Below are positions 49,110-58,044 of a stretch of 64,000 bases of DNA, one piece after another. Each line of letters starts with the position of its first letter. The first letter of the stretch is position 1. The notes beneath the pieces are model-generated. The model saw nothing but the letters and a program-made list of their open reading frames with translations. It was not told the DNA's origin and searched no databases. This DNA is from Halobaculum sp. MBLA0143 (GTDB lineage: Archaea > Halobacteriota > Halobacteria > Halobacteriales > Haloferacaceae), in the NCBI RefSeq assembly GCF_041361465.1, contig NZ_JBGKAC010000001.1:2604001-2668000 (forward strand), in the 5' to 3' direction. A program made the translations under genes and the position numbers.

Positions 49110-50947
49110 GCGACCACCTCGAAGGCGACGGCGGCGATCCCGACGAGCAACCCGGAGTGGAGCAGCGCGGCGAACGGTCCTCGGTCGGCGGCGCCGGCGA
49201 ACCACCCGGACGCGAGCACGGTGGCCTGCGTGACGAGGTAGAACCGCCGCCGGGCGCGCGCCGGATCGACGGCGTTCGGGTCGAGCGTGACGCTGCCGGC
49301 GTCCGAGGCCGCAGACAACTGTGTGAAGCTGTCCAACACCTGTGTCGTGATCGCCAGGACGATCCCGACGACCAACAGCGCCGTCGTCCAGCCGACGACG
49401 ACGTACACGAGCATACTCGACCGTAGCGCGCGTTTCTCGTGGTACAGCCGGCTCACCTCCGTCTGGAGCGTCTCGAAAACGGCTTCGGAGTCGCTGCCGG
49501 CGTCCAGCGCACCGGTGACGAGTCCGACGCTCCGGGCCGCGAGCGGTGTCCCGACGCGGTCGACGAACCGATCCAACGCCGCCGTCCGGAGGTCCGTCTC
49601 TCGGCGACCGCCGTGGACGAGGTTGAACGCGAGGTCGTCGACGTCGGGAGCGAGTGGGCCCAGTTCCACCTCGCGGGCGACTCGTTCGACCGCCTCCGGC
49701 AGCGGTCGCCCGAGACCGACGTGTCCGGAGACGGCGTGGACGAAGTCTTTGATCTCTCGGTCCTTGGCGTCGTCCAGTCGGGCGCGGCGGAGTCCGACGA
49801 GCCCGACCGGGACGGCGAACGCGACGTACCACGCCAACGCCGTGTCCAGCGGCGTGAGCCCGACCGACCACGCGAGACCGGCGACCGCGAGGCTGGGTGT
49901 CGTCCAGACGGCCGCGGCGCTGGCCGGATTGGTCGTCGCCGTCGCCAGGACGGTCCGCGGACGGTCCGGGAGACCGTGGGAGACACGGCTGTCTGTCGGC
50001 CGGAGTCGCTCGACGGCTACGGCGGCCGCGACGCCGACCGCGACGACGAACCCGGCTGCGCCGACGGTGACGAGTGTCCGTCGTGTCACCGGACCCACGG
50101 GGGTGGTGACCGGCTCCGACAGCGACGGCGCGAGCACGCTCACCACTGTCAGGACGACGACGAGCAACGCCGGCAACACGAGCGTGACGACGAACAGCTC
50201 CGCCAGCAGTTCCATCAGGTCGGCGTTGCGCTCGCTGGCCCGCTCGCGGCGCCGGCCCAGCACTCGGCTCTCCAGCCGGAGGTAGTTGGAGAGGGCGTCG
50301 TCACCCTGTGTCGCGTGTTCACGGAACTTCAGCAGGAACGGGGACAACGCCTCCCGGGAGGGGGTGTCGCGAGCGACGCGACCGAGCCCGCGCCGGAGGC
50401 TCCCGGTGAGCTCGGCCGTGTTGAGCGCTCGCCGGATGGAGCGGCCGGTCTCGCCGTAGGCGTCGCTCTCGGCGACGCGGCGGAGCATCGCCCGTGGGCC
50501 GTCGCTCCCGGACGAGAGTGCGTCGAGGTACCGCGCGACGCCGGGGAGCGAGCGTCTGATCCGAGTGCGTCTGGCCGTCGCCCGGGCACGGAGGTAGCCT
50601 CCGGCCGCGACGACCGTGAGTCGTTTGCTCCCGGTGGCGGCGGCCGCGACACCGACGGCCGCCGGCCAGCCGTCCGGCAGGGGGACCGCCGGCCAGCCGG
50701 GCGGAGCGACGGCAGTGACGACGGGCAGACAGCCGACCGCGACGGCGACGGCGACGACCCACGAGAGGCCGTACACCCGGGCGAGGAACACGTCGAAGCT
50801 GACGCCGGCGACGAGTCCGCGGTAGCGCGCTCGGTCGCCCGCGTGGCGGCTACCGTCCGCGTGACGGGCGAACAGCGCGTACAACGCTCGGTCGACCGCA
50901 CGGAGCCGTGTCGGCGTCGGCCGTGCCTCGCGGGGCGTGTCAGTCAT
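49106..50947 (-). CDS. Type II secretion F-family (TadC-like) pilus membrane platform
   Basis: A 613-residue polytopic membrane protein with two F-domain repeats, each helical bundle followed by membrane helices. Typical sequences: LPGVARYLDALSSGSDGPRAML, REHATQGDDALSNYLRLESRVLG, DREIKDFVHAVSGHVGLGRPLPEAVERV and LYHEKRALRSSMLVYVVVGW. In archaea this is the membrane partner (TadC/FlaJ-like) of the secretion ATPase for pilus assembly. The ATG at 50947 overlaps the ATPase stop by eight bases. Its stop overlaps the start of the first pilin-like gene. Confidence 0.88.
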   Translation of the reverse strand: MTDTPREARPTPTRLRAVDRALYALFARHADGSRHAGDRARYRGLVAGVSFDVFLARVYGLSWVVAVAVAVGCLPVVTAVAPPGWPAVPLPDGWPAAVGVAAAATGSKRLTVVAAGGYLRARATARRTRIRRSLPGVARYLDALSSGSDGPRAMLRRVAESDAYGETGRSIRRALNTAELTGSLRRGLGRVARDTPSREALSPFLLKFREHATQGDDALSNYLRLESRVLGRRRERASERNADLMELLAELFVVTLVLPALLVVVLTVVSVLAPSLSEPVTTPVGPVTRRTLVTVGAAGFVVAVGVAAAVAVERLRPTDSRVSHGLPDRPRTVLATATTNPASAAAVWTTPSLAVAGLAWSVGLTPLDTALAWYVAFAVPVGLVGLRRARLDDAKDREIKDFVHAVSGHVGLGRPLPEAVERVAREVELGPLAPDVDDLAFNLVHGGRRETDLRTAALDRFVDRVGTPLAARSVGLVTGALDAGSDSEAVFETLQTEVSRLYHEKRALRSSMLVYVVVGWTTALLVVGIVLAITTQVLDSFTQLSAASDAGSVTLDPNAVDPARARRRFYLVTQATVLASGWFAGAADRGPFAALLHSGLLVGIAAVAFEVVA

Positions 50948-53327
50948 CGCCGACCCCCAGCCGTCCGGCGTGGCCCGCCCGGTGACCCCCGGGTCCCGTC
51001 GTCGGCTCGTCGGCACCGAACTCCGCCAGGAGGTCGAAGGTCGTCTGGAAGTCGGTCACACCCTCCTCGCGGAGGAACGTCACGTAACGGTGACGCCGGT
51101 GGAAGTCGGCCTCGACTTCGTCCAGCGTCCGGTCGGTCGCGTCGGCGAGCCGGTGGAACACCCGGTGGCGGAGTCGACGACGCGTGTCACCCAGCCGCGG
51201 GTGGTCGTAGGCGAACTCGAACTCGCCGTCCGGGGTGCGGCCGCCGACGCGGTTCCAGGCGACTCGCTCGTCACCCTTCTCCACGACGCCGCCGGCACCG
51301 CCACAGTCCGCGAACGCCCCGGGGTCGGCCGCCAACTCGACCGCCTCGCCGACGTACCGCTCCCCGTCGACACGCCGCGGGAACACGACCAAGTCGATCT
51401 CGCCGAGGAGGTACGCCGGCAGCCCACGCTCGATCACCCGGTTGACCAGCGTCGCCGGGTCCTCGGCGTGAGTCGTCCCGAGGACGCCGTGGCCGGTGTT
51501 AAGCGTCTCGCCGAACGTTTGGAAGGAGGCGTCGCTGTTGATCTCGGCGATCACTTCCACGTCGGGGTTGAGGTAGTTCGCCTCCGTCGTCAGATCCGCC
51601 ATCGACACCCGTTTGTACGACCGTTCGTGGTCGCGGGTGCTCAGCGACACCCCCGTCTCGTGTGGCAGTTCCACCTCGCGTGACCCCTCGTCGATGGAGA
51701 TCGGACGGTCGTCGAACGGGATGAACGGGACGTGAGCGTTGAGCAGCGTCGTCTTGCCGACGCCGGTCGGACCGGAGAACAACACGACTCCCCGGTGTTC
51801 GTACAACAGCCACAGCAGCGTCACGAGCTCCGTCGAGATCGTCCCGTCCTCGATCAGTTCGACCGGGGTCATCGGCTCTGCCGCCTGTTTCCGGACGGAG
51901 AGGTGTGGGCCGTCCTCCGAGACGACCGGGAGTGCGACCGCACACCGGACCGTCCCGTCGACGCCACGGAGATCCAGGTTCACCTTCGCGCTGGGAGTGG
52001 AGGCGTCCAGTTCCGTCCCGTCGCGGGCCGCCAGCTGTGTGACGACGTTGACGAACTGCGACTCCTCGTCGAACTGGAGGTTCGTCGGGACTCGTTCCGG
52101 CGTCGACCGCTCGGAGCGGGCGACCCCGCCGTCGCCGGCCGCTCTGTGTCCGGGGTCGGTGGCTGCGTCCGTCGTCACCGCGTCGTCACCGACCGTCGGC
52201 GGGTCGGGCGGCGACAGCACGGACGCCCGCGGGACGACCTTGACGCGTTCGCCGACACGATTGGCCTCCACGTCCTCCAACCGCTCGTCGCGCAGTGGAA
52301 CGGTGAGGATCCCCTCGCCGACGAAGTCCCGGAGGACGTAGTACACCAGGTCGTCCAGTCGGTCGCGTGCGTACCGGGAGTCGACGGGCGGGACGGCCAG
52401 GTCGTACTCCGACAGCGCCGTCCGGAGACGGTGGGCAGCCGTGTCCAGCCAGGCGCGGGTGTTGCGGGCGGTGAGTCGGCGAGAGAGGAACTGTCTGGCC
52501 CGACGGGCGACGAACTCGTAGCGGTCGTCGACGACGCCGGAGACGTCCGTCTCCCAGATTCGGTCCGTACACTCCTCGATCAGCGCCTCGTCACCCGGGA
52601 GCAACGGCGGCTCGCGGACTGCGTACCGCGTCGTGAAGCTGTCGTCCCCCAGGAGGTGGTCCCGGTACACTACCACCGGCACGTCGAAGCCCGCGAACGA
52701 CACCTCGTAGGCGGCCAGCCGCTCGGCGGCGACCCGGCCGGCGAACGCCGAGTGAGGCGAGAGCCCGGTCGCGGCCGGGGCGAACCGGTCCGTGTGGACG
52801 ACGAGCTCGCCGTCCGGGTCGGCGGCGTCGGCCACCCGGATCGAGTCGTCCAGCGCCAACGGCGTCGCGTCGCCCAACAACCGGAACTCCCGGAGCGCGT
52901 GGTAGTCGAGTCGTCGCCGCAGCGCCGGGCCGGCGTCGACGAGTCGGTCGATGGCCCGTTCGTACTTCGGCTCGAAGCCGGCGTCGGCCCGCTCGACCAC
53001 GCCGGCGCGCGTGAGCGGCCGACGGTGGGTGCCGCCGTCGAACCGTTCGGCGATCCGTTCGAACGCCGCCCGCCCGTCCGCACACAGCGCCGGCTCGCGG
53101 GTCTCGTACCGGAACGGCGCCCGACCGGTCGCCTCCGCCCGGCCGTCGGCGTCCGCCTCGTCGCGCACGTCCCTGACGGTCGCCACGACACCCGGCCGGA
53201 CGGCGTACTGTGCAACCACGTTCGGCGCGTACCACGCGCTCTGGTCGCCCGGCGGGGGCGGCGGCGGCACAGTCGGTCCCCCGTCCGTCGGCGGTGCGTC
53301 CGCGTCGCGCTGGCTCGTCTGTGACAC
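50940..53327 (-). CDS. Type II/IV secretion system ATPase for pilus assembly
   Basis: A 795-residue GspE/TadA/VirB11-type ATPase. The N-terminal 430 residues are a family-specific platform; the C-terminal motor has Walker A FSGPTGVGKTTLLNA, the Asp box (ISIDEGSREVELPHE), Walker B-like PDVEVIAEINSDASF and the His box TGHGVLGTTHAED. It powers pilin extraction and polymerisation with the TadC-like protein. It is the first gene of the seven-gene overlapping operon. The ATG at 53327 follows a low-GC ...TTTAAAT... near 53352 that is a good TATA box, 25-28 bases upstream. Confidence 0.93.
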   Translation of the reverse strand: MSQTSQRDADAPPTDGGPTVPPPPPPGDQSAWYAPNVVAQYAVRPGVVATVRDVRDEADADGRAEATGRAPFRYETREPALCADGRAAFERIAERFDGGTHRRPLTRAGVVERADAGFEPKYERAIDRLVDAGPALRRRLDYHALREFRLLGDATPLALDDSIRVADAADPDGELVVHTDRFAPAATGLSPHSAFAGRVAAERLAAYEVSFAGFDVPVVVYRDHLLGDDSFTTRYAVREPPLLPGDEALIEECTDRIWETDVSGVVDDRYEFVARRARQFLSRRLTARNTRAWLDTAAHRLRTALSEYDLAVPPVDSRYARDRLDDLVYYVLRDFVGEGILTVPLRDERLEDVEANRVGERVKVVPRASVLSPPDPPTVGDDAVTTDAATDPGHRAAGDGGVARSERSTPERVPTNLQFDEESQFVNVVTQLAARDGTELDASTPSAKVNLDLRGVDGTVRCAVALPVVSEDGPHLSVRKQAAEPMTPVELIEDGTISTELVTLLWLLYEHRGVVLFSGPTGVGKTTLLNAHVPFIPFDDRPISIDEGSREVELPHETGVSLSTRDHERSYKRVSMADLTTEANYLNPDVEVIAEINSDASFQTFGETLNTGHGVLGTTHAEDPATLVNRVIERGLPAYLLGEIDLVVFPRRVDGERYVGEAVELAADPGAFADCGGAGGVVEKGDERVAWNRVGGRTPDGEFEFAYDHPRLGDTRRRLRHRVFHRLADATDRTLDEVEADFHRRHRYVTFLREEGVTDFQTTFDLLAEFGADEPTTGPGGHRAGHAGRLGVGDD

Positions 53328-54003
53328 GGGGCGTCTGCCTCGGTTCCCGATTTAAATCTTCGTGCGCCGGGGTGGGTCGTCTAGCCACCGAGCAGTACCT
53401 GTCTGGTGGTTCTCCTCCGGCCGCGTGCAGTGAGTCGTGACACCGAGCACGGCCCCGGTGGACGCACTGACGATTCTCGTCGCAGTCGTCGCGCTGACGG
53501 CGGTGCGGCGCAGTTCGTCGAAGGCGTCTCGTCGTCTCGGAGACTTTCGATCTCCGGAGACCCCGAGGCTTCCCGTGGGTCGATCGGACACTCCCACTCG
53601 ACCATCGGCTCGATGTCCTCGAACGGTCGGGTGGGTCTGCTCGGCTCTCGGGACGCCGACCACTCGCGGACGACACGGAGACCCAAGCCGCAACCGTGTC
53701 CAACCTCCCGAGACGGGTGCTCGCGGTCCAAGGGCCCGTCGTAGGATGTCGTCTGTGGTCTCTGCTGCCGGGGCTGTAAATTGCTTACCGCGATACAGAA
53801 CTGCCGTCGTCGGCTCGGATCGTCCCGAGCGACCCGTCGTGCCCCCCGCTCGTCGTTCACCGCTGGCTGGCGGGCCAACGAGGTGAAGTGAGCGAACTCC
53901 TCGTCGGGCTCGACGCGGCAGTCGATCGAGCGGGTCCCGAACGGAGTAGCGGCCGACCACACGATCCGAAAGAGGTTACGACACGGTTGTACTACGTGGT
54001 CGT
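53328..54003. other. Long gap between the pilus operon and thiD, no confident gene
   Basis: Besides the pilus operon TATA box (ATTTAAATC, about 53349-53357) this 676-base stretch shows open frames on both strands but none with consistent codon bias or a known fold. A minus-strand piece around 53650-53700 reads GHGCGLGLRVVREW, which resembles the G2 box of a histidine kinase ATPase, so it may hold remnants of a kinase. A + strand frame from 53437 begins with a hydrophobic stretch but then becomes Arg/Pro-rich. I would call nothing here. Confidence 0.4.
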
Positions 54004-55206
54004 ATGCGAGAGACCGCACCAGACGACAGGCCGGTGGTGCTGACAGTCGCGGGCAGCGACTCCGGCGGCGGCGCCGGGGTCCAGGCGGACGTCGTCACCG
54101 CGACGGCGTGTGGCGCGTTCGCCACGAGCGTCGTCACCAGCGTCACGGCCCAGAACACCCGTGGGGTGGCGTCGACACACGTTCTCCCGGTCGCGGAGGT
54201 CCGGGCGCAGCTCGACGCCGTCTTCGACGACTTCGACGTGGCGGCCGTCAAGACCGGGATGCTCGCCACTGCCGAGATGGTGGAGCTCGTGACGGAGTAC
54301 GCCCGGGAGCGGGACGTGCCGTTCGTCGTCGACCCGGTGATGGTGGCCGCGTCGGGCGACCGCTTGTTGGACCCGGCCGCGGAGTCCGCCTACGAGACCC
54401 TGCTCGCCGAGTCGGCGGTCGTGACGCCGAACGCCGGCGAGGCGACGGTACTCACCGGCGTCAAGCCGGAGTCGGCCGACGACCTCCGACAGGTGGGTGA
54501 GGAGTTGGTGGCGTCCGGTGCCGACGCAGCGCTCGTCAAGGGCGGCCACGTCGAGACCGATCCCGTCCGAGACGTGCTCGTCCGGCGTGGCGACGACGAC
54601 ACCGAGACGGACACGTTCACCCACCCACGGGTGGACACGGACGCGACACACGGCTCCGGGTGCACCCTGTCGAGTGCGATCGCGGCGGAACTCGCGGGCG
54701 GCGCGACGACGACCGCGGCCGTCGACGCCGCGACCGACCGCCTCGCGCGGGCGGTGCGGTACCCCCTCGCGGTCGGTGACGGCCCCGGCGCGGTCAACCA
54801 CGCCGTCGAACTCCGGGACGAGGCGGCACGCGAGGCCACCCGGGAGACACTGACCGCCGTCCGCGAGTCGTCGGCGTTCCAGGCTGTCGGCGACCGAGTC
54901 GCCGCCGCGACGCCGTACGCGGAGACTGTCGACGACGTGGCGACAGTGACGGAGTCGGGCGTCGCGTTCGGCCGCGAGGAGTCGCTGTCGGAGACGCTGC
55001 TCGCGGTTCGTGAGGGCACACCGGCGACCCGCGTCGCCGTCGGGGTCACACCGGACGTCGACACGGGACAGTTGCGCGTCGCCGACGGTGTCGCCACGGT
55101 CGGGGCGGAGACGGAAGTCGTCGCGGTCTCGGACGGAGCCGGACCGGTCGTCCTGGCGCCCGACGGCGAGACGGCCCGCGAACGACTCGAACGGCTCGGG
55201 GACTAG
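54004..55206 (+). CDS. thiD: Hydroxymethylpyrimidine/phosphomethylpyrimidine kinase with ThiN-like tail
   Basis: A 400-residue thiamine-synthesis kinase. Residues 10-270 are a ThiD ribokinase fold: VLTVAGSDSGGGAGVQAD, AVKTGMLATAEMV, VVDPVMVAASGDRLL, LVKGGHVETD and the catalytic loop THGSGCTLSSAIAAEL. The last 120 residues (RESSAFQAVGDRVAAATPYA, SGVAFGREESLSETLLAVREG, TRVAVGVTPD) recall a shortened ThiN domain, which in archaea joins the pyrimidine and thiazole parts; several conserved ThiN positions seem missing, so activity of the tail is uncertain. The ATG at 54004 is preceded by a TACTACGTGGTC stretch. It converges on the CBS gene with a four-base overlap of stops. Confidence 0.9.
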   Translation: MRETAPDDRPVVLTVAGSDSGGGAGVQADVVTATACGAFATSVVTSVTAQNTRGVASTHVLPVAEVRAQLDAVFDDFDVAAVKTGMLATAEMVELVTEYARERDVPFVVDPVMVAASGDRLLDPAAESAYETLLAESAVVTPNAGEATVLTGVKPESADDLRQVGEELVASGADAALVKGGHVETDPVRDVLVRRGDDDTETDTFTHPRVDTDATHGSGCTLSSAIAAELAGGATTTAAVDAATDRLARAVRYPLAVGDGPGAVNHAVELRDEAAREATRETLTAVRESSAFQAVGDRVAAATPYAETVDDVATVTESGVAFGREESLSETLLAVREGTPATRVAVGVTPDVDTGQLRVADGVATVGAETEVVAVSDGAGPVVLAPDGETARERLERLGD

Positions 55207-55745
55207 CGGTCGTCCGTCGCGTTCGCGGAGTCGGCGTCGGGCCGCTCGGCGGTGTCGACCGCCTCCTCGGCGTCGGTGTGTTCGCTCGCCAACGGTTCGT
55301 CCGGGTCGAAGTCGACAGTGCCGGCTACCTCGCCGATCTCCTCGGCCAGGAGGACCACGATGTCCGACGGCGTGACGACACCGCGGAGTTCGCCGTCGGC
55401 GACGACCGGGAGACACCGCGCGCCGGTCTCGTCCAGTCGTCGGACCGCCTCGAACACCCCGGCGTCGGCCGAGATCGTCTCCACCCGGCAGTCGATCGCC
55501 GTCGCGGCCGTCGTCGCCGGGTCGCCCCCGGCCCGGACGAGCCGCACCACGTCCCGATCATCGACCACGCCCGCGACCCGGCGGTCGTCGGGGGAGTCGG
55601 GGGAGCCACCGGAGCCGCCGGAGCCGGCGCTCACGACGACGACGCTGTCGACGCCCGCCTCTGCCATTCGCCGTGAGGCAACCTGGACGGTGTCGGTCGT
55701 CGTCACCGTCGGCGTATCCGCCCGTGCGAACGCCAGTACTGTCAC
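55203..55745 (-). CDS. CBS-pair protein
   Basis: A 180-residue protein made of two CBS modules: TVTTTDTVQVASRRMAEAGVDSVVVV with RVAGVVDDRDVVRLV, and VETISADAGVFEAVRRLDET with LRGVVTPSDIVVLLAEE. A Gly/Ser/Asp-rich insertion (SAGSGGSGGSPDSPDD) interrupts the first module. CBS pairs bind adenosine nucleotides and regulate partner proteins; the partner is not evident. I chose GTG at 55745 (TVLAFARADTPTV) because the upstream frame to 55814 lies in promoter-like sequence. The acidic C-terminus is disordered. Confidence 0.85.
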   Translation of the reverse strand: MTVLAFARADTPTVTTTDTVQVASRRMAEAGVDSVVVVSAGSGGSGGSPDSPDDRRVAGVVDDRDVVRLVRAGGDPATTAATAIDCRVETISADAGVFEAVRRLDETGARCLPVVADGELRGVVTPSDIVVLLAEEIGEVAGTVDFDPDEPLASEHTDAEEAVDTAERPDADSANATDDR

Positions 55746-55824
55746 GACTGCTCGTTTCGACTCCAAGAGTGTGTAGGTACCGGCTACCGTCGGCCACACG
55801 TCGAGCCACTGCACCGTCGATCCC

Positions 55825-56850
55825 CTACGGCTCTACGTCCAACGGCACACTCCCGACCGTGTACCCTTGGACCCAACCGGACGGACGCACACGGAAGACG
55901 ACCGCCGGCCGGTGGCCGACGGCGGGCTGCTCGCCGTACAGCCGGTTCCAGTCGTCGTCGTGGAACGACGAGCAGTCGACGAACAGGGTGATGCCGCCGC
56001 CGTGGGCCGCCAGCTGGCCGTCCGTCTTCGTCCCGACGGTGTCGCGCAGCGCACGCAACGGGGAGTCTGCGCGGCGACGACTCGTCGGCACCGGGCGCGT
56101 CACCTCCACGAGCGCGGTCGTTCCCCCCTCGCGGTTCGCGCGGTAGTCGATGACGTGGTCCGTCGACACCTCGATCTCCGGCGTCAGGTCGTAGCCTGCC
56201 CGGGTCAACAGCCACGCGGCGTCGAACTCCCCCATCGTCGCCGTCATCCGCGTGCGGTCGAACTGCTGTGAGGTGCCCAGCTTCGCCGCCATCTCCTCGC
56301 GGTACGGGTCCAACACGCCCTCGGCGAGGAACGACTCGTAGAACGACAGCGCCTCCTCCCGGCTCGCGTCCGGGAACCCGGCCGCCGTCTCCCGGAAGAA
56401 CCGTCGTGTCGTCTCGGCGCCGTCCTTCGAACACAACACCGGCAGGAAGAACCACGACAGCGTCGGGTACGCCTCCAGCCACGGCTCCGCCTCGTGTAAC
56501 ACCGCCATCAGTTCCCGGTGGCCCCAGTCCGACACCGGCTCCGGCACCTCGGCGAAGCCGTACTTCTCCGTCCGCCACAGTTCGGGCGGGGTCTCCGTGT
56601 TCCCCAGCCAGTAGCCGCCCGGCCCGCCGCCCGTTCCCGTCGGCCCCGCGTCACCGTCCGTCCAACAGAACAACGCCATACTCCCGTCGTCCATGTCGAA
56701 CCGCCTGGCCTCGTAGCCGTCCGGGGGCGCGAACCACGGGTCTCCCGCCGTCGCGCCGAGGTTCTCGTCTAAGTTCGCGTACAGATCACGACGCACACGG
56801 TCGTGTGTCCAGTTGCCCGGTCTGTACCGGAATCGCAGGGGCGTCGCCAC
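55825..56850 (-). CDS. DUF5784 family protein
   Basis: A 341-residue haloarchaeal protein of unknown function: MATPLRFRYRPGNWTHDRVR, DPWFAPPDGYEARRFDMDDG, the GYWLGNTETPPELWRTEKYGF segment (split by the NTETP motif) and a nuclease-like C-terminal part with VIDYRANREGGTTALVEV and GGITLFVDCSSF. The order TDHVIDY...ALVEVTR resembles the core of restriction-endonuclease-like folds, which is only a suggestion. The family name is from memory. It is transcribed alone toward the CBS gene. Confidence 0.75.
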   Translation of the reverse strand: MATPLRFRYRPGNWTHDRVRRDLYANLDENLGATAGDPWFAPPDGYEARRFDMDDGSMALFCWTDGDAGPTGTGGGPGGYWLGNTETPPELWRTEKYGFAEVPEPVSDWGHRELMAVLHEAEPWLEAYPTLSWFFLPVLCSKDGAETTRRFFRETAAGFPDASREEALSFYESFLAEGVLDPYREEMAAKLGTSQQFDRTRMTATMGEFDAAWLLTRAGYDLTPEIEVSTDHVIDYRANREGGTTALVEVTRPVPTSRRRADSPLRALRDTVGTKTDGQLAAHGGGITLFVDCSSFHDDDWNRLYGEQPAVGHRPAVVFRVRPSGWVQGYTVGSVPLDVEP

Positions 56851-56959
56851 TGGGCTCCACTCGGGCGGCCTGCCGCTTGAACCCGTCGGCTGTTGTCAGT
56901 CGAGTCGTGGGCTCCGGTTCGGTGATCCGTCGGTCCGAGGTTCGTGTTCGGTGCAGGGA

Positions 56960-57240
56960 GTGACCGGTGGTGCGAGGACCCGGATATCGGGCCTGGCTCG
57001 GCGGGTGCGGGACCACAGCCGGCCCGAGAGCCCGGCGCCCGTTTCAGTTCTACCCCCCACGGCACCGCGACGCAGCCTCCGCTCGCAGCTCACCCCGTTC
57101 GCCGCTCGCAGTCGGTGCCTCCCCTCGGTCGGGCTCGGACCCCTCCCCAGCCGTCTCGTTCACGGCGCTCACTGTGCCCGTAGAACCGCGAGCACCGCGA
57201 ACCCCCCGGGACGAGCGTTCGCCCGAGCGCAGTCGTACAC
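56960..57240. repeat. Non-coding dispersed element, copy 2
   Basis: The gap between the DUF5784 and endonuclease V genes (56851-57272) contains modules shared with 7430-7900 in the same order: GCCCGGCGCCCGTTTCAG (57010-57050 region), CCCTCCCCAGCC (about 57140) and GTAGAACCGCGAGC (about 57180). The copies are diverged and the spacing differs. No coding signal is seen. I take both as members of a haloarchaeal intergenic repeat family. Confidence 0.4.
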
Positions 57241-57272
57241 GCCGTGTAGCTACAGAGTCGAAGGGAGAACCC

Positions 57273-58043
57273 TCAAAACGACGACTTCACGTCGTCGGCG
57301 AGAGCGTCGGCACGACGAGTCGGCTCGGGGAGCTTGTAGCCGTCACAGAGTCGTTCGACGAGGTCGGCGGCAGTCTCGGCCCCCACTCGGTGTCCGGGGC
57401 TGACGTACAGGGGGTTGACCACCGGACGGGCGTCGAACTGCCGGGTCTGGACGGCGTAGCCCAGCGTCGTCCCCTCGGGCGCGTCCACGTCGCCGTCGGC
57501 GGAGATGGGTGTGCGCCAGCCCGCCGGCTGGCCGTCGGGGTCGGCGCCGAGACTGCCACAGAGGAGGCTCTTGGCGACGCCGACGGCGGGCGCGTCGACG
57601 GCGACGCCGACGTGGGTCGCCAGCCCGGCCTGGCGGTAGTGGACGCGTCCGCTGCCGTCGAAGAGGTACAGATCCGGCTCGGTGTCGAGTTCGGACAACG
57701 CCGCGACGATCGGGCCGCCCTCCCGGAACGCCAACAGGCCAGGGACGTAGGGGATAGAGACGGGCGTGACGGCGTGGGTGCGTTCGACCACCTCCCGGCC
57801 GCGGGAGACGACGATCGCCGAGATCGCCCGGTCGTCGTGGAACGCCTGGTCGACGCCGGCGACGAGCGGGGGCTCCACGTCGCCAGCGACCGCGGGGTCG
57901 GAGCCGTCGACGACCGTCTCGGGGTCGAAGGCGAGGTGGTCGTCGAACAGCGCGGTCGCGGCGATCTCCGACTGGAGTCGCTCCATCGCCTCGCGGGAGG
58001 CGTCCGGGTCCGGCCGGAACCGGGGGCGCGTGACGTCGACCAC
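57273..58043 (-). CDS. nfi: Endonuclease V
   Basis: A 256-residue enzyme that nicks DNA (or RNA) one base 3' to deoxyinosine. Family residues: LVAGVDQAFHDDRAISAIVV (catalytic Asp), YVPGLLAFREGGPI (PYIPGLLSFRE-type motif), PDLYLFDGSGRVHYRQAGLATHVGV (split by the DGSGRxHxRxxGLAxHxGV motif; catalytic Asp) and GVAKSLLCG. The start GTG at 58043 lies one base after the rhomboid stop on the same strand, so the two are co-transcribed. The Gly/Ala/Pro-rich upstream frame to 58142 is rhomboid shadow. Confidence 0.93.
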   Translation of the reverse strand: MVDVTRPRFRPDPDASREAMERLQSEIAATALFDDHLAFDPETVVDGSDPAVAGDVEPPLVAGVDQAFHDDRAISAIVVSRGREVVERTHAVTPVSIPYVPGLLAFREGGPIVAALSELDTEPDLYLFDGSGRVHYRQAGLATHVGVAVDAPAVGVAKSLLCGSLGADPDGQPAGWRTPISADGDVDAPEGTTLGYAVQTRQFDARPVVNPLYVSPGHRVGAETAADLVERLCDGYKLPEPTRRADALADDVKSSF

Positions 58044-58044
58044 G

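Noticed and set aside
53437-53886. A 149-codon plus-strand ORF with an N-terminal hydrophobic stretch
   Set aside because: After 15 residues it becomes Arg/Pro-rich, lacks the acidic bias of local proteins and resembles nothing known.
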